Assembly: GCA_037176905.1 (NCBI GenBank)
Contig: JBBBWG010006792.1
Location: forward strand, 1-26,012
Length of the DNA: 26,012 bases
From: Azolla pinnata
Taxonomy: Eukaryota; Streptophyta; Polypodiopsida; Salviniales; Salviniaceae
Direction of reading: 5' to 3'
Shown here: positions 17,964 through 26,012 of the stretch, piece after piece
How positions within the stretch are numbered: position 1 is the stretch's first letter
Layout of the letters: every line of letters starts with the position of its first letter
Program-made: the position numbers and the translations under genes
Notes under the pieces: generated by a model
Told to the model about the DNA's origin: nothing
What the model saw: the letters and a program-made list of their open reading frames with translations, nothing else
Databases searched by the model: none

Positions 17964-18534
17964 TGTGTGTTTGTGCCTTAGAGGTTTAATTATTTATACA
18001 AGGGAGAGGACATTGGCCCATTCAAAAAACTGTTTTGTAAAACGCGTCATCCGTAGTCGGATTACGCGCCCTAATAATCGATGTCACGCATCTTATTTCA
18101 CACGCACACACACTCTCTTCTCTCTCTCTCACCCCTCTTCTAACAGCATCGGTGTGTGTATATATATATATACTCATAGAGACGAACTATTTCCGACAAA
18201 AGTACAAGATCTGTCATGCTGTAGACCCACTGATTTACATATACACAATAAGTATTCACAGCTAGAACCTGTAACCCTAAAATACCAATGACTTGTGTAT
18301 GTATAACAAATGCAGATGGAATGAATCGTCCCCTACCACGAGTATATCAGAGTAATCAAATTGGGCGTCAAACAAGGCAGGCAAACAGATAGACAGCCAA
18401 TGAATGGAATGGATGGTTGGATGAGGGATGTTTAGTGATTCCATTGCAGTCAGTCCTATTGTCATGTGCGCTCACTGCAGAAATGGGATTTGCCGAAATA
18501 GCTTGAGGAAGTCCAAACGCTCTCCATTTCAAAT
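17964..18534. other. Spacer with CT and TA microsatellites
   Basis: No gene is supported. A CT run lies near 18114-18130 and a GT/TA run near 18152-18173. Confidence 0.5.
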
Positions 18535-19745
18535 TACCTGCACCAGAATTACAGAGAACCGCTTTCAGCAAGAAGTTATACAAGATCTTACCTGGAACTG
18601 CTTCCAGAAACGCAGAAACAAAGTTATGATCCGGTGACAAGTTGCTTTCAGAAAGGCGGAGAAGAAGTTAAAACAAGATCAACCATGAACTACTTTGAGA
18701 AAGGTGGAGACGAAGAAGTCAACGCATCAAGCTTTGAGGAAGGCGAAAACGAGGCTACGAAGGTCAGACAGGAACCGTGTTCAGAGAGACGGAGATGAAG
18801 CTACAAAGGTCAGGTGGGAACTGCTTTCACAGAGGCAGAAACGGAGTGAAAAGATCAACCAGAAACTAAGGCAGAAACGAAGTTTACAGTATGATCAACC
18901 AGGAACTGATTTCAGAGAGGCAGAAACGGAGGGAGAAGATCAACCAGAAATGAAGGCACAAACGAAGTTACAGTACGATCAACCAGGAACTGCTTTCAGA
19001 AAGCCTGAATTTAGAAACGAAGTGAAAAGATCAACAAGGGACTGTTTCTGAAAGGCAGAAACGACGTTACCAGTACGATCAACCCGAAACGGCTTCCTGA
19101 AGGAAGAAGTCAAGCCGCTAGACCAAACAGGAAGCGCTTCAGAAAGGCAGAAACGACATGACAAGATCAACAAAGAAACCGGTTCAGAAACGCAGGAAAC
19201 GAAATTGCAAGATCAGCAGCCAGGAACTGTTTTCAGAGAGGCAGAAACGAAGTTACAGTACGATAAACCGAAACGGCTTCCTGAAGGAAGAAGCCAAGCC
19301 GTGAAACCAAACAGGAAGCGCTTCAGAAAGGCAGACACGACATGACAAGATCAGTTACAAAGAAACCGGTTCAGAAACGCAGAAAACGAAATTGCAAGAT
19401 CAGTAGCCAGGAACTGCTTTCAGAAAGACAGAAACGAAGTTAGAGCAGATTCAACCAGATTTTGCCTTCAGAAGAGCAGAAACGAAGTTAGAGCAGATTC
19501 AACCAGTAATTGCTTTCAGAAGAGCAGAAACGAAGTTACAGCAGATTCAACAAGTAATCGCTTTCAGAAGAGCAGAAACGAAGTTACAGCAGATTCAACC
19601 AGTAATGGCTTTCAGAAGAGCAGAAACGAAGCTAACAAAGGCAGAAACGGAGGTACAAAGATCAATCAGGAACCGCTTTCAGATAGGCAGAAACAACAGC
19701 TACCAAGAACAATCAAGAACTGCTTCCAGAAATGCAGAAACGAAG
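18535..19745 (+). repeat. 48-bp minisatellite with 185-bp higher-order repeat
   Basis: The basic unit is about 48 bp, close to CAGAAACGAAGTTACAGCAG followed by ATTCAACCAGTAATTGCTTT and CAGAAGAG. It is degenerate at the left and most regular at 19440-19620. A higher-order copy of 185 bp is clear: the block beginning CAGTACGATC at 19071 is repeated beginning CAGTACGATA at 19256, including the distinctive GGCTTCCTGAAGGAAGAAG. The array lies 3' of the minus-strand orphan gene at 19997 and may be transcribed with it. A related single unit lies near 22305. Confidence 0.92.
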
Positions 19746-19990
19746 TTACGACAACAGCAACGGGAGCAGCAGCGGCAACAGCAGCGGCAACAGCAACAAG
19801 AACCGCCGCAAGAGAAGCAACAGCGGGAACAACAACAGCAACAACATCGACAATCACAAACAGAAGATTCAGTTTAAGATGCAGAAGATGAAGAAACAGC
19901 AGATTCAGCAGGATCAGCATCAGAAGAAGAAGACTCAGAAGGAGAACAAGAATCAGAATAAGGAGGAGGAGGAGGAGGTGGAATTCGACA
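19746..19990 (+). repeat. CAG/CAA and GAA/GAG low-complexity block
   Basis: Mixed AGC, ACA, GAA and GAG triplets fill the space between the 48-bp array and the orphan gene copy B. On the minus strand this is immediately downstream of that gene's stop codon. The equivalent position beside copy A is also filled with AGC and GAA triplets. Confidence 0.8.
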
Positions 19991-19996
19991 GTGAGA

Positions 19997-20260
19997 TCAC
20001 TCGTAAGAGAACTCCAAATGAAGGCGGCCGCCGACGTCGCGGTAGGCAGCGGTGATCTGCAGATCTTTGAGGAGCTCCACGGGGAACTCGGATCCGTCGT
20101 CGGCCACGGCGAGGAGGCAGTCGCCTGATGGGAGCTTGATTTCCTGGGACGATTCAGGGGCGACGACGGCGATGAAGTACTGCAGGAGCGATCGAGCACG
20201 AGAGTAACCATGGAGCGACAGAGCGATGCCGGTGGCGTTGCGGACTCGCATCTTCGGCAT
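19997..20260 (-). CDS. Small orphan-family protein, copy B (87 aa)
   Basis: The ATG is at 20260 and the TGA at 19999-19997. I do not recognise the family, but it is a clear paralogue of the frame at 17163-17705. Shared blocks are MRVRNATGIALSLH, the strongly conserved LLAVADDGSEFPVELL and RLHLEFS. At DNA level a 29-base identical run (20090-20118 against 17517-17545) and an 18-base identical run (20211-20228 against 17650-17667) join them. Conservation concentrated on these protein blocks argues that the frame is or was coding. The composition suggests a compact beta-rich domain with no signal peptide or membrane segment. This copy has the likely authentic stop. A CT run and a TTAGGG-type array start about 25 bp upstream of the ATG. 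Confidence 0.62.
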   Translation of the reverse strand: MPKMRVRNATGIALSLHGYSRARSLLQYFIAVVAPESSQEIKLPSGDCLLAVADDGSEFPVELLKDLQITAAYRDVGGRLHLEFSYE

Positions 20261-20284
20261 CGCGTCAGGCAGATCGCTCCTCCG

Positions 20285-20293
20285 GCTAGGGTT

Positions 20294-20330
<37 letters not shown>

Positions 20331-20580
20331 CTAGGATTAGGGTTAGGGTTTGCCCTTGGCTAAGGTTAGGGTTAGGGTTAGGGTTTCGCTTGGCTAGGGT
20401 TAGGGTTAGGGCTTCGCTTGGTTAGGGTTAGGGTTTCGCTTGGTTAGGGTTAGGGCTAGGGTTTAGCTTGGTTAGGGTTAGGGTAGGGTTTTGCTTGGTT
20501 AGGGTTAGGGCTAGGGTTTCGCTTGGTTAGGGTTAGGGTTAGGGTTTCGCTTGGTTAGGGTTAGGGCTAGGGTTTCGTCC
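20285..20580 (+). repeat. CT run plus TTAGGG array with 28-bp higher-order unit
   Basis: After a (CT)n run at about 20298-20326, TTAGGG units are interrupted regularly by TTTCGCTTGG. This gives a repeated unit of about 28 bp (TTAGGGTTAGGGCTAGGG plus TTTCGCTTGG) in roughly eight copies. It lies upstream of orphan copy B. Confidence 0.93.
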
Positions 20581-20645
20581 TTTCTCTGAAAAGAGAGGAC
20601 TTCGGGTGGACGCGCTTGGGACACGGGTGGTGGCCAATTTCTGTC

Positions 20646-21278
20646 CGAAACCCAAAACCCTAACCCTAACCCTAATTCTAAACCCTAAACTTTAACCCTA
20701 AGCCTAAGCCTAAACCCTAAACTCTAACCCTAACCCTAACCCCTAACCCTAAACCTTAAACCCTAACCCCTAACCCTAACCCCTAACCCTAAACCTTAAA
20801 CCCTAACCCCTAACCCTAATTCTAAACCCTTTACTTTAACCTATGCCTAAACCCTAAACTCTAGCCCTAGCCCTAACCCTAACCCCTAACCCTAAACCTT
20901 AAACCCTAAACCTAACCCTAAACCCTAACCCTAAACCTCAAACCCTAACCCTATGCGTAAACCCTTAACTTTAACCGTAAGCCTAAACCCTAAGCCTAAA
21001 GTCTGAACCCTAAGCCTAAACCCTAACCCTAAGCCTAAACCCTAAACTTTTAACCCTAAGCCTAAACCCTAAACTTTTTACCCTAAGCCTAAACCCTAAA
21101 CCTAAAGTTAAATTCTGAACCCCGACCCTAAGCCTAACCCTAAACCCTAAACTTTAACCCTAAGCCTAAACCTTGAACCCTAACCCCTAAGCCTAAGCTC
21201 GAGCCTTAAACCCTAAGCCTCAGTCTAAAGTCTGAACCCTAAACCCTAACCCTAAAACCTAAACCCTAAACCCTTTGT
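20646..21278 (-). repeat. CCCTAA/CCCTAAA array facing the TTAGGG array
   Basis: The plus strand is the C-rich telomere strand: mixtures of CCCTAA, CCCTAAA, CCCCTAA, CCTTAAA and CCTAAG units over about 630 bp. Both 6-mer and 7-mer telomere units occur, and blocks such as CCCTAACCCCTAACCCTAAA are repeated within it. Its orientation is opposite to the array ending at 20580, with about 65 bp between. Confidence 0.95.
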
Positions 21279-22300
21279 GGCCATGCCAACGAGAGCACCG
21301 CGCGGCTGTATGTTATGAGAGGCCTTCCGGAACCTTCCCCCGGTAGTTGATCACACCACTGCCCGAAATCCCCAGTTTCGCTCGACGCCGCCCGGAAGCT
21401 GCGCAGAAAAATTCGTGGCGCGTAAACTGGCTTCTCGCGGCGATTCCTGGAAACTGCGATCTTGACTCGCGACACCCCTTTCTTCTCGGAGCTGCCCTCA
21501 CTGAATCGAGAATCGAGCAGTATATCCGATTCCGACGACAAGAACGATCGTTGGCCCCACCAAGTCTATGACCACGTCTTTCTTAGAGGTGTCCTCGATC
21601 GATCGAGGAGGGAATGTCAGACATGGTCTCTGGATAGGGGGTCCTGTTTTCCTAGTTGATATCGATCGAGATTGGTCAACTTGATCGCCAGTGTAATTCG
21701 TGGGTTAGCTACAAGGTCTAGAAGTGCGATCAGCATCATTGAATTCGCACGAAGAATAGATGAAAGTAAGTATGCAGTTTGGAATCAGGACGATCCGTGA
21801 TAACCATAACGTCATGGTCTCTGATTAAAGAAATCAGGCATCATATGTGTTCGTGGCTAAACGAAGTCATTACCCAGCCCATGTAGCAAGGTTTGTTCTT
21901 TGATGCTTCCTAATCCTTCCCCGGATGAATTCATTACTGCCTCCCTATCTCGACTCCGAATTCATTCGCCAATGCTTCCTAAATTCGCTAATCAACTTCT
22001 CCTGATCATTACAAGTTACCTGTGAATCCTTAATTTTGTTTGCCGGAAATATTGGACACCAATTGTAATCCTTTCGACGAAATTTGTGATTATATGGCCC
22101 TCCTAATCCATAAGAGTTTGCCTGCTAATCCTCTGTTTGAGTTCCTTCCTTTCCCATCAAACTGCCATGGATGTAGAACCACCCTACTCTCTCTTTTCTT
22201 TCATATCAATGAGATCTGCCTGTTTCCTTGCCCTGCATCAGTGGAAAAAAGCTCAAGAATCTAGCCCACAAATATGTTTTATAAAGAGGATCAGAGAAAA
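21279..22300. other. Anonymous DNA, GC-rich at first
   Basis: The first 350 bases are GC-rich, and frames of up to about 90 codons exist, but those checked open with TTG or GTG and have no ATG. The first ATG after the array (21282) opens only eleven codons. A perfect 16-bp palindrome, CCTCGATCGATCGAGG, lies at 21593-21608. No gene is claimed. Confidence 0.5.
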
Positions 22301-22400
22301 AGCAAAAATGAAGTTGTTCCTGAAAGAAAGGCAGAAACGAACTAGGTACCAACAAAGATCCAACCAAGAAGAAGACGGAGAAGAAGAAGAAGAAGATCAT
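22301..22400 (+). repeat. Dispersed copy of the 48-bp minisatellite unit with GAA run
   Basis: GAAAGGCAGAAACGAA, followed by AAAGATCCAACC, matches the unit of the 18535-19745 array. A GAA run follows at about 22365-22397. It may be an outlying fragment of the same duplicated neighbourhood. Confidence 0.6.
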
Positions 22401-24070
22401 GAGTTCAACCCCCAACATTATGCGGAGCTATCTAGAAAAAGAAAGAAAGAAAGATATATTAACGCCCATGTAGGCCAATATGACCCATGAGTTCGACTTA
22501 CATATTAGCGATTCAAAAGTATTACATTGCTCGTGGATAATGAGGAGTCCTATTTGTTTGCGAGATCGTAGTTGAATTTTTCACACATTTATCAATATAT
22601 TTGTGCGGTTTCATGAGAGAGATAGATTTCATTATCGTCTTCAAAGATCAAAATTGACCTATGGAAACTGTTGGAGCCACGCTCCTCGTCTGACGAGAAA
22701 TGGGTGCGTTATGCCATCGGGACGAGACAACAAGGGGAGATGTTGCCCGAGAGGCATTGTATGGAATCGTTAGGAGTTTTCAAGATCGACGAAAGTGGAT
22801 GATACTATGAATGGAACACCACGAGCCACTCAGACGATGTGATTACCTGGCACTGACTCGGCAGCTATGATTGCTAGAATAAGCAAAGCTAGCACCACAA
22901 ATCTAGCGATGTTATATGTACATGAAGAATCAAGGGCAGGAGAAATTAACTCGATTTAAAGCTTATATTCCCCTCAATAATTCCTCTCGTGTTCACCGCG
23001 TTGTGCGGGTAATTAGGGTCGTGAATGGGATTGATGAGCTCCATAGTCAGGTGTAATTAGCTGAATGATCGGAGGGACCCCCGAGATTAGGGTTAGAGCT
23101 ATGTAGTTAGCAGTTTGATTAGGTGACATCACTGGATTCTATTTGTGAGAAGAGAAGAGATGAAGCTAATTGAGCAATGATTATGATCCATAGTGTCAGG
23201 ATACCAGATTGACGACATCGGACACTTGACGAGTAAAACACATTCATTAATAAGGAGCCCATGGTAGGTTTAATCCGTGATATTGAAGACCACATAGGAG
23301 TGATTAGCGACTACTCGATGCCTGGAACGATAAGCCAGCGGTGATTAGTGACAGTGGGAGTAGAAATCCAAATGTGTTGCAAATGAAAGCCTTTCATTTC
23401 TTTTTCCTTTTTTTAGTAAGATCCTGCTATTAGTTAAGAAATGATATAATTGAAAATCGGCTAAACTGATCATATAGGAAATCGAACCAGAGGAGGAACA
23501 GTAGGTATATGTAAGTGTATTTAACTATTCTAATTCTTTTATTTAAATTGTGAGTGACTGTATGATTTGTCTGTCTCGATGTCTTCTAAGGGTTGAATCG
23601 AATGCCGCAAGTGAGAGCGTACATGGTTAATTTGCAACAAGAGCTCGACTATTTGGAATACGACGATCGAATAGGCAAAACACTGCAAGTTGCATATGAA
23701 TTAAGAAGCTTTTTAGAGTAGATGAGATGAATTGAACTATAAAAAATGCCCTCGTGGGGGGAATACGAAGCTCTCGCAAGAATACGACCATTCTTTTTTG
23801 AAGCGCATCTAGATTTGGTGGGTCAAAAGCATGTAAGAACTTTACTCGTCGACGAACCAGGATCGAAAGGTGTGTAGGTGAGAAAGTAGAAGAAGAAGAA
23901 GAAGAAGAAGAAGAATGGGTGGTAAGAACAACGGACGCAGTTTGCGAACTAACAAGATTGAACATTATATGCATGGAATGCGAATGTGGATCTGAACGGC
24001 GAGATGGAAGCAGCCGTGTGACAAATGCTAAAGGGTTTTTTTCAAGGGTTTCAAATAGACCAAAGATGCG
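22401..24070. other. Intergenic DNA, no recognised gene
   Basis: The longest frames (about 115-120 codons) lack family signal, and one is largely a GAA microsatellite (about 23889-23914) read as poly-Ser. I see no transposon protein motif, RNA gene or structured repeat. Confidence 0.5.
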
Positions 24071-24075
24071 TCTCT

Positions 24076-24183
24076 ACCGATCGATTGATCGATCGGTCGA
24101 TCACGATCGATTGGAAGCAGACGAGGAATCCCAACGGACGGACGATTCACTGATCGAACGAACGATCGATCGATCGATCGATG
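24076..24183. repeat. CGAT-rich palindromic cluster
   Basis: ACCGATCGAT and ATCGATCGGT form perfect 10-bp arms around two bases at 24076-24097. Another stretch of CGAT units lies at about 24163-24182. CGAT/ATCG tetranucleotides are self-complementary. Confidence 0.75.
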
Positions 24184-24530
24184 AGGGGGCCAAAAGTGTG
24201 GGCAGAACGAATCCTCATGGGCCGATGGAATCAGTCATTGGGTCTTCTTTTGTGCTGTGGGTAAGGTGGGATCTAGAAGAAAAGTAAGTAAAGGGGAGGA
24301 GAGCATGAAAAAAAGTCGTGGAGGAGTTTTGCGTGTAGGTCGGGTTTTTTGTTCTTGTTTTTACAAAGTTAAGAAATGTAGGAGCGGAATGTCTCTTCAG
24401 ACCCAATAAGATTGAAGTCCTCTCTTCTTTTTTAACTCAATACCAGGCCGAATTTTTCTCTCTGTTTTCTGTTTTTTGGTAGCTCCCGGAGATTGTTGCA
24501 ACGATGATGGGGCTACTGCTGATGATGATC

Positions 24531-24577
<47 letters not shown>

Positions 24578-24654
24578 GTGGGGTTGTTGTAAAGCAAGTT
24601 GTGTTTATGTATATATATGCATGTACCTGACCGAGGCAGAGAGGAAGCAAAGGG
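24531..24654 (+). promoter_or_regulatory. Putative promoter/leader of the LysM gene with ATG repeat and uORF
   Basis: A GAT/ATG triplet run at about 24531-24577 and TATATATA near 24611 precede the gene. If the transcript starts upstream of 24617, an ATG there opens a 13-codon upstream frame whose TGA (24656-24658) overlaps the main start as ATGA. A second upstream ATG at 24621 opens an overlapping frame to 24932. If the TATATATA is the true TATA box, transcription would start near or after these ATGs and they would not matter. Confidence 0.4.
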
Positions 24655-24937
24655 ATGATGAGCAAGATCACCATCGCCAGATGCATGCTGCTGCTGCTGA
24701 TGATGCTGCTGCTGCTGCAGCTGCTGGTGATGATGATGATGACGATGGTGCTGATTGTGCAGCCTGCCGCCGCCAGTCGGCTGCCGGCCGATGGCCACGT
24801 CGATCGTCGGAAGATCATCGGCGGCCGATCTCCGGCCGCCGCCGATCGGAGCCCAGGTGTGAAACCGATCGATGTGGAAGCGGCAACGGCGGTGGGCGCG
24901 GTGCATCATCATGTGGCAGGTGGCAGTACTAGGAGTG

Positions 24938-24991
<54 letters not shown>

Positions 24992-25635
24992 ATAGTAGTA
25001 GAAGAAGAAGAAGCAAAGGCTTGCACAATAAGCTGTCATCATCATCATCATCATCATCATCATCACTATCCTCATCATCATCATCAGCCTTATCATCAAT
25101 GTCGCCTTCCCCCGGTGCGGGGAAGAAGAAGAAGAAGCAGAAGCCGAAGCAGAAGCAGCTGCAGAAGAGGAGGAGGAAGGAGAAGAGGACCGGATTGCGC
25201 ACACGGCGGCATGCGGCGGCGGAATCGGAATCGGAATCGGAATCGGGATCGGGATCGGGATCGGGATCGGGATCGGGATCGGGATCGGAATCTTGCTCGC
25301 CGTGCGGGGAGGTGTACGTCGTGGGCGACGCCGCCGACACGCTGCAGACCATCAGCGTGCGATGCCACGCGCCGTCGATCGCCGACGACAACCCGCACAT
25401 CGCCGACTACGACGACCTCTCGCCCGGGGCCGTGCTCTTCATCACCTCCACCCGTCCCCCGTGCAACGACCACCACGACGGCGACATCGACAATGACATC
25501 GACAATGACATCGACAATGACATCGACGGTGACAACGACATCGGCGGTGACAATGACAATGGCGGCGGCGTCGATGACGACGACGGCGACAAGCGTTCAC
25601 ACCTGGCGATGCTGCCGCCGTCGATGAGCCGCTAG
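24655..25635 (+). CDS. Secreted single-LysM-domain protein with long low-complexity tracts
   Basis: The frame is 326 codons with no visible intron. Residues 1-41 form a very hydrophobic signal peptide or anchor (MLLLLMMLLLLQLL, then a likely cleavage after PAAAS). A LysM domain spans about residues 220-264: VYVVGDAADTLQTIS, then DDNPHIADYDDLSPGAVLFI. It resembles plant single-LysM proteins with the pattern C-E-Y-V--GDTL-TIS, NPHI-D-DD--PG--I. Cysteines at 214, 217, 237 and 270 may form disulfides. LysM domains bind GlcNAc-containing glycans; a role at the cell wall in chitin or peptidoglycan sensing is an inference. Between signal and domain lie two poly-Ser runs (AGT- and TCA-coded), a Lys/Arg/Gln-rich basic segment and a Ser-Glu/Ser-Gly run. 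After the domain comes a DIDND repeat tail. Such insertions are unusual, since relatives are often near 100 residues. Confidence 0.8.
24936..25010 (+). repeat. (AGT)n microsatellite in the LysM gene
   Basis: About 21 AGT triplets with few variants code for poly-Ser and then shade into AGA/GAA triplets coding for Arg. Confidence 0.92.
25036..25086 (+). repeat. (TCA)n microsatellite in the LysM gene
   Basis: TCA triplets with TCA-to-CTA and TCC changes code for a second poly-Ser run by different codons from the AGT tract. It is therefore an independent expansion that yields the same amino acid. Confidence 0.92.
25221..25290 (+). repeat. (GGAATC)/(GGGATC) hexanucleotide run in the LysM gene
   Basis: Four GGAATC units, then about seven GGGATC units, code for Glu-Ser and Gly-Ser alternation immediately before the LysM domain. 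Confidence 0.92.
25479..25575 (+). repeat. 12-bp GACATCGACAAT repeat in the LysM gene
   Basis: About four exact copies of GACATCGACAAT, then variants with GGT, code for a DIDN repeat that makes the tail strongly acidic. Confidence 0.88.
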
Positions 25636-26012
25636 CTAGCCGCTCCTCGCGGATCGGTCGCCCACCGACCACCCGCCACGTATAAATACGCATACATACC
25701 ATACCATACCATACATAGGCCCTGCTACACACATGCACACATGCATGCATGCATGGGTTGTGGTCCCATGACTCCTTTCGTGCGAGTCAACCCCCCCATG
25801 GTTTTTAGTTTCCGGCGAGAACCGCGGTGGAGACATAGGATCGAAACGTGACCTGATCCCATGGGCTTTCCTAGTCCACTCACTGTCTGGAATCGCCTTT
25901 CTTCTGACCGAGAAGACAGAAAACAGACTCTATGACTTGTAGAGTTTGTAATCTCTTCTGCTTCACTATGTAAGTCCATTTTCCGGCACCATCTGCCTGC
26001 GGGGAGCTGGAA
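25636..26012 (+). other. 3' flank of the LysM gene
   Basis: No further gene is visible. The stretch holds CATAC repeats near 25690-25715 and a CATG-rich palindromic run near 25733-25756. It probably includes the 3'UTR. Confidence 0.5.

Noticed and set aside
17475..17981. Frames reading Arg-Val, Gly-Leu or Thr-Leu repeats
   Set aside because: They are read-through of the TTAGGG array and the antisense of orphan copy A.
18535..19745. CRISPR-like regular spacing of repeats
   Set aside because: Units are directly tandem and degenerate with no unique spacers, and the genome is a plant nucleus.
19605..20211. Gln/Asn-rich plus frames and a Leu/Val-rich minus frame
   Set aside because: They cover the 48-bp minisatellite and CAG/CAA block or overlap orphan copy B in another frame; only the copy B frame has a paralogue.
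21266..21571. GC-rich frames of 62-91 codons on both strands after the telomere-like array
   Set aside because: Those checked begin at TTG or GTG with no ATG, and no family signal is present.
24397..25026. Minus-strand frame of 209 codons opposite the LysM gene
   Set aside because: It is poly-Thr and poly-Ile from microsatellites, antisense to a gene with a recognisable domain.
1..26012. tRNA, rRNA or microRNA genes
   Set aside because: No cloverleaf with a T-arm GTTCGA-type motif plus A box, and no rRNA core sequence, was recognised by eye; short hairpins at 15425 and 24076 lack microRNA-like arms.

Overview
The window is nuclear DNA of a land plant, most likely a flowering plant and possibly a monocot. 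The evidence is a spliced NPH3/RPT2-type gene, a DOG1-domain gene, a plant-type secreted LysM protein, decayed Ty3 and Ty1 LTR retrotransposons, and telomere-like TTTAGGG/TTAGGG arrays. GC-rich genes beside AT-rich intergenic DNA hint at a monocot, but the species cannot be named. One 100-base run of N marks an assembly gap.

Layout. 1-1332 (+): last two exons of an NPH3/RPT2-like (BTB-NPH3) gene. 1373-4266: AT-rich DNA with no recognised gene. 4267-6294 (+): a decayed Ty3/gypsy pol joined directly, with no LTR between, to the 3' end of a Ty1/copia pol. About 7000-10916 (+): pyrimidine-rich leader, probable 5'UTR introns, and the first coding exons of an unrecognised acidic protein with SUMO-interacting-motif-like sequences. 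10917-12729: possible decayed exons and flanking DNA. 12730-13869 (-): an intronless DOG1-like gene with a large acidic/His insert. 13921-15095: a degenerate TTAGGG-like minisatellite containing the gap, then a tandem duplication. 15583-15815 (+): a small Ty1/copia reverse-transcriptase fragment. 16071-17400: several different tandem repeats. 17163-17705 and 19997-20260 (-): two paralogous small genes of an unrecognised family, separated by a 48-bp minisatellite. 20285-21278: a TTAGGG-type array facing a CCCTAA/CCCTAAA-type array, the orientation left by a telomere-telomere fusion. 21280-24650: mostly anonymous DNA. 24655-25635 (+): a secreted single-LysM protein stuffed with microsatellite-coded low-complexity sequence.

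Two themes run through the window. First, tri- and hexanucleotide repeats have expanded in flanks and also inside reading frames (poly-Asp, poly-His, poly-Ser, Ser-Gly, Asp-Asn-Ile). Second, telomere-like arrays sit next to genes: three successive minus-strand genes (DOG1-like and the two orphan paralogues) each have a G-rich array starting about 10-55 bp upstream of the start codon. The genes do not form an obvious pathway. The most unusual element is the duplicated module 'small all-beta-looking orphan gene + telomere-like array', in which one copy has apparently lost its stop codon and reads into microsatellite DNA.
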